A DNA stretch of 64,000 nucleotides from an uncultured bacterium (lineage in GTDB: Bacteria > Bacillota_I > Bacilli_A > RF39 > UBA660). Under the pieces are notes generated by a model. The model saw only the letters and a list, made by a program, of their open reading frames with translations, ran no database searches and was not told the DNA's origin. Location: assembly GCA_959020415.1 (NCBI GenBank), contig CAUERX010000003.1, positions 1 through 64,000 on the forward strand, in the 5' to 3' direction. The number at the start of each line of letters is the position of its first letter. Position 1 is the stretch's first letter. Made by a program: the position numbers and the translations under genes. Below are positions 61,618 through 64,000 of the stretch, in pieces.

Positions 61618-62574
61618 ATGGAAATTGTTAAAACTCATACAGGAAAAATTTTTGTTGATAGTGAAAGAAAATTAGAATTTTTGACGGTTGGTGATTACGG
61701 AAAAGAAAATAATATTAAAGCGGATTTTTTAAATCTTTATAAAGAGATAAATGGTGTTGCTAATACTGAAGTTGATTTAACTAAAAAATGGGTGGCGACA
61801 ATAAGTACACAAAAGGGTTGCCCAATGAATTGTTTATTTTGTGATTGCCCTAAATTTGGTTTTTATGGTAACGCTTCTTTAGAAGATTTAATTTATCAGA
61901 TAGAGACGATTTTAAAAAGTGAAACTGTTAATAATACTGATAGATTTAATGTACATTTTGCTAGAATGGGTGAGCCGACATTTAATAATAATGTTTTAGA
62001 TTTTACGAAAAATTATTTAAGGAAAATTGTTTCTGAACATATTGATGCGAAAACTATTCATCCGGTTATTTCAACGATGTTACCTAAAAATAATCCTTTT
62101 TTAGAAAAATTTATTTTAGAATGGTGCATTATTAAAAATGAAATATATAATGGAGAGGCCGGATTACAGTTTAGTATAAATTCTACTGATGATAAAGCGC
62201 GTGATTTGATGTTCGATAATAAAAGCTTGAGTTTACCAGAGATATCTAAACTAGCTAGGAAATTACCTAAACCGGTTGGCAGGAAGTATACTTTAAATTT
62301 TCCTGTCACTAAAGATACAATTATTGATGCTAAAAAATTGTCTAGTTTGTTTGATAAAAATTACTTTATTGTTAAGATTACGCCAATTCATGAAACTAAA
62401 TCAGCAGTTGCTAATGGTTTTGATCCAACTACGACATATGATGATTATGACGTTTATCGAAAATTTGAAAAGCCACTTGTTGAAGCAGGCTTTGATGTAA
62501 TTGTTTTTATTCCCAGCAAAGAAGAAGATAGTGATAGAATCACATGTGGCAATGCACTTATAAGTATGGTGTAA
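61618..62574 (+). CDS. RlmN-like radical SAM protein in the NAD operon
   Basis: 318 residues. CxxxCxxC is C68-P-M-N-C72-L-F-C75, with an extra C77. RMGEPTFNNN matches the GEP motif of RlmN/Cfr, and the C-terminal ITCGNALISMV puts a cysteine (C310) where RlmN has its methyl-carrying one. It lacks the RlmN N-terminal domain, replaced by about 55 residues with no similarity. It sits between nadE and nadD with 4-5 nt spacing, which suggests a link to NAD metabolism, but no such enzyme is known to me. RBS TAGGAGATGATTTA. A methyltransferase for tRNA or rRNA is the alternative. Confidence 0.7.
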   Translation: MEIVKTHTGKIFVDSERKLEFLTVGDYGKENNIKADFLNLYKEINGVANTEVDLTKKWVATISTQKGCPMNCLFCDCPKFGFYGNASLEDLIYQIETILKSETVNNTDRFNVHFARMGEPTFNNNVLDFTKNYLRKIVSEHIDAKTIHPVISTMLPKNNPFLEKFILEWCIIKNEIYNGEAGLQFSINSTDDKARDLMFDNKSLSLPEISKLARKLPKPVGRKYTLNFPVTKDTIIDAKKLSSLFDKNYFIVKITPIHETKSAVANGFDPTTTYDDYDVYRKFEKPLVEAGFDVIVFIPSKEEDSDRITCGNALISMV

Positions 62575-62578
62575 CTAG

Positions 62579-63130
62579 AAGAAAATTGGAATTTATGGTG
62601 GAGCTTTTAATCCTCCACATGATGGCCATAAGCAAATTGTTTTAGATTTATTGGAATTTAATTATTTGGATAAAGTCGTATGTGTTCCAGTTGGTGATAG
62701 TTATTTTAAGCAGAATTTAGTTTCGTGTTATCACCGAATAAAAATGTTACAAATTGTGTTTAGGGATAATCAGGACGTGGTGATTAGTGACTACGAAAAT
62801 AAACACAGGGTTGTTTATACATATCAGACTTTAGATTATTTTCATAAGTTATATCCTCGTGATGAAATTTATTTTATATGTGGTAGTGACAATATACGGG
62901 AGATAACAACATGGAAAAATTATGAATATATTTTAGGTAATTATAAAGTATTAACAATTTCTAGAAATGGTTATAGTTTAGAAACTAAAAATTCAGCGTC
63001 AATTATTGAAACAAGCGTTATGCCGAACGATATTTCGTCAACTGAAATTAGAAAAAATCTATCTAGTAAGGGTATCGATAGTGACGTTAGAAAATATATT
63101 TATGAAAACGGATTATATATTAGTAATTAA
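62579..63130 (+). CDS. nadD: Nicotinate-nucleotide adenylyltransferase with a lost ATG
   Basis: About 182-184 residues. The nucleotidyltransferase motif IYGGAFNPPHDGH begins only 4 codons after an in-frame TAG (62576-62578) and the closing motif SSTEIRKNL is near residue 150. NadD normally begins M-K-I-G-I-Y-G-G; here the codon at 62579 is AAG, where ATG is expected, so translation must start at AAG, at the ATT of 62585, or not at all. The first ATG (62651) would remove the active site. It converts nicotinate mononucleotide to nicotinate adenine dinucleotide. Confidence 0.8.
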   Translation, partial: KKIGIYGGAFNPPHDGHKQIVLDLLEFNYLDKVVCVPVGDSYFKQNLVSCYHRIKMLQIVFRDNQDVVISDYENKHRVVYTYQTLDYFHKLYPRDEIYFICGSDNIREITTWKNYEYILGNYKVLTISRNGYSLETKNSASIIETSVMPNDISSTEIRKNLSSKGIDSDVRKYIYENGLYISN

Positions 63131-63184
63131 TATATGGTGTTAAAATTTATTTACTTGAGTTATAATATAGATGGAGGAATAATA

Positions 63185-63658
63185 ATGGAAGAAAAATTAA
63201 GAAAACTAATTCAAAAATTTACTTTGGAAAATAAAACTATTAGTACAATGGAATCATGTATTGGTGGCGGCCTAGTCAATGCTTTTACAAATATTGAAGG
63301 CGCTAGTGAAGTAATAAAGTTTAGTGCGGTTACTTATTCTAATGAATACAAAATTAAAATGGGCGTTTCTAAAGAAATAATTGATAAATATACAGTTTAT
63401 AGTAAAGAGACAGCTGAAGCTATGGCTAAGACAATTGCTAAATTTACTAATAGTAATTATGGCATTGGGATAACTGGAAAGTTAAACAGGGTAGATCACT
63501 ATAATTTAAATGGCAATGATAATGAAGTTTTTATTAGTATTTATAATAATGATAAAAATGTTTTTGATACTTTTAGTTTGATTGTTACAAAAGGCTCACG
63601 AAAGGATAATAAGGAAGATGTTATTGCCGAAATTTTAAGGCATTTGGCTAATTGCTAA
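63185..63658 (+). CDS. pncC: Nicotinamide-nucleotide amidase, CinA C-terminal type
   Basis: 157 residues covering only the CinA amidase domain. TISTMESCIGGGLVNAF carries the active serine and GYSNEYKIKMGV-like motif (FSAVTYSNEYKIKMGV), GIGITGKLNR is the family's G-I-T-G. It deamidates nicotinamide mononucleotide to nicotinate mononucleotide, closing the salvage cycle. The normal P-G following G-I-T-G reads K-L. ATG 63185 has GGAGGAAT upstream. Promoter -10 TATAAT lies near 63162. Confidence 0.85.
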   Translation: MEEKLRKLIQKFTLENKTISTMESCIGGGLVNAFTNIEGASEVIKFSAVTYSNEYKIKMGVSKEIIDKYTVYSKETAEAMAKTIAKFTNSNYGIGITGKLNRVDHYNLNGNDNEVFISIYNNDKNVFDTFSLIVTKGSRKDNKEDVIAEILRHLANC

Positions 63659-63706
63659 AGATAGTTAAAATATGTTATAATCATTTTAGAAACAAGAGGC
63701 GATAAA

Positions 63707-64000
63707 ATGTATAAATCAGAGGAAGAATTTTTAAAATCTTATAATCCAGATGATTATGATAGATTATCTTTAACAACGGATATTTTATTATTTAGTGTGT
63801 CATCAAAACCTGAAGAGAATTACCGAAAACTTAGTAAAAAATATTTTAGTATTTTGCTTGTTAAAAGGGAAACTTATCCTTATAAAGATAAATGGTGTTT
63901 ACCGGGTGGATTTGTTTTGATTGACGAAGATTTAGAAGCTGCACCTAAACGTATTTTAGCAAAGGAAACAAATCTTCATAATATTTATATGGAACAATTA
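63707..64000 (+). CDS. nrtR: NrtR-type NUDIX regulator (partial)
   Basis: The first 98 residues; it runs off the window. SKKYFSILLVKRETYPYKDKW, then CLPGGFVLIDEDLEAAPKRILAKETN, is the degenerate NUDIX domain of NrtR, which binds ADP-ribose and represses NAD genes through a C-terminal wing-helix (not seen). Lying at the end of the pnc/nad operon supports it; a plain NUDIX hydrolase is the alternative. RBS AAGAGGCGAT. It has its own extended -10 (TGTTATAAT, 63674-63681). Confidence 0.8.
   Translation, partial: MYKSEEEFLKSYNPDDYDRLSLTTDILLFSVSSKPEENYRKLSKKYFSILLVKRETYPYKDKWCLPGGFVLIDEDLEAAPKRILAKETNLHNIYMEQL

Noticed and set aside
62651..63130. ATG 62651 as the real start of nadD
   Set aside because: It would remove the G-A-F-N-P-P-H-D-G-H nucleotide-binding motif encoded just upstream in the same frame.

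Overview
The window looks like the chromosome of an AT-rich, single-membrane, spore-forming member of the Bacillota (class Bacilli; something close to the uncultured gut Erysipelotrichales/RF39-type lineages is my best guess). The basis is the very low GC, strong AGGAGG-type ribosome binding sites, the Bacillus-like operon rlmN-prpC-prkC-rsgA-rpe, wall genes (a D,D-carboxypeptidase and a PASTA-domain kinase), a spoVACDE operon with a sporulation-type promoter, and anaerobic pyruvate:ferredoxin oxidoreductase. TGA is used as a stop codon (for example by spoVAD and dacF), so the code is standard. No rRNA or tRNA gene was found.

Layout. 1-408 is the end of a type II CRISPR array read from the minus strand, with its leader at 409-485; no cas gene is in the window. 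590-1900 is a graveyard of a decayed ABC exporter and a decayed acetyltransferase. 1945-9623 holds a MerR regulator, a VirD4-like protein, a SpoIIAA-like/sigma factor pair, a pseudopilin, superoxide dismutase and the spoVA operon. 9678-30011 is ordinary core genome: uvrA under a LexA-like box, dacF, yqeG, deoD, two M16 peptidases, secG, the rlmN to rpe operon, pyruvate:ferredoxin oxidoreductase and recG, the last flanked by two candidate small RNAs. 30141-40894 is an integrated mobilizable element with a tyrosine integrase, MobV relaxase, RepA-like ATPase, oriT-like hairpins and an Xre repressor with its operators. Its rightward cargo is an adenine methyltransferase, a TdeIII-type endonuclease, and a PHP-domain plus ABC-type ATPase with a small partner: a probable defence module. 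41337-48095 is accessory chromosome (DUF3781, DUF6434, Xre, a MerR/cupin/flavodoxin/DUF362 cluster, ogt, DUF1292). 48096-49799 contains nested insertion-sequence remnants. 49800-57600 holds an Xre-TPR regulator, NfeD plus an SPFH protein, an unknown 507-residue protein and an ABC transporter. 58570-64000 is an NAD salvage operon (pncA, pncB, nadE, a radical SAM protein, nadD, pncC) ending in its probable repressor gene nrtR, which runs off the window.

How parts fit. Three regulatory layers are readable: MerR-type promoters with 19-bp spacers next to each MerR gene; a sigma-F/G-like promoter in front of spoVAC, downstream of a sporulation-type sigma gene; and palindromes over the pncA promoter matching the nrtR gene at the end of that operon. 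The mobile element appears to have inserted at the terminator of a host small RNA and to have brought its own replacement terminator. The most interesting unexplained material is the PHP-ATPase pair in the element, the two C-rich small RNA candidates that are complementary over 11 nt, the CRISPR leader-repeat hairpin, and the SpoIIAA-like protein that lacks both its phosphorylation serine and a neighbouring SpoIIAB.
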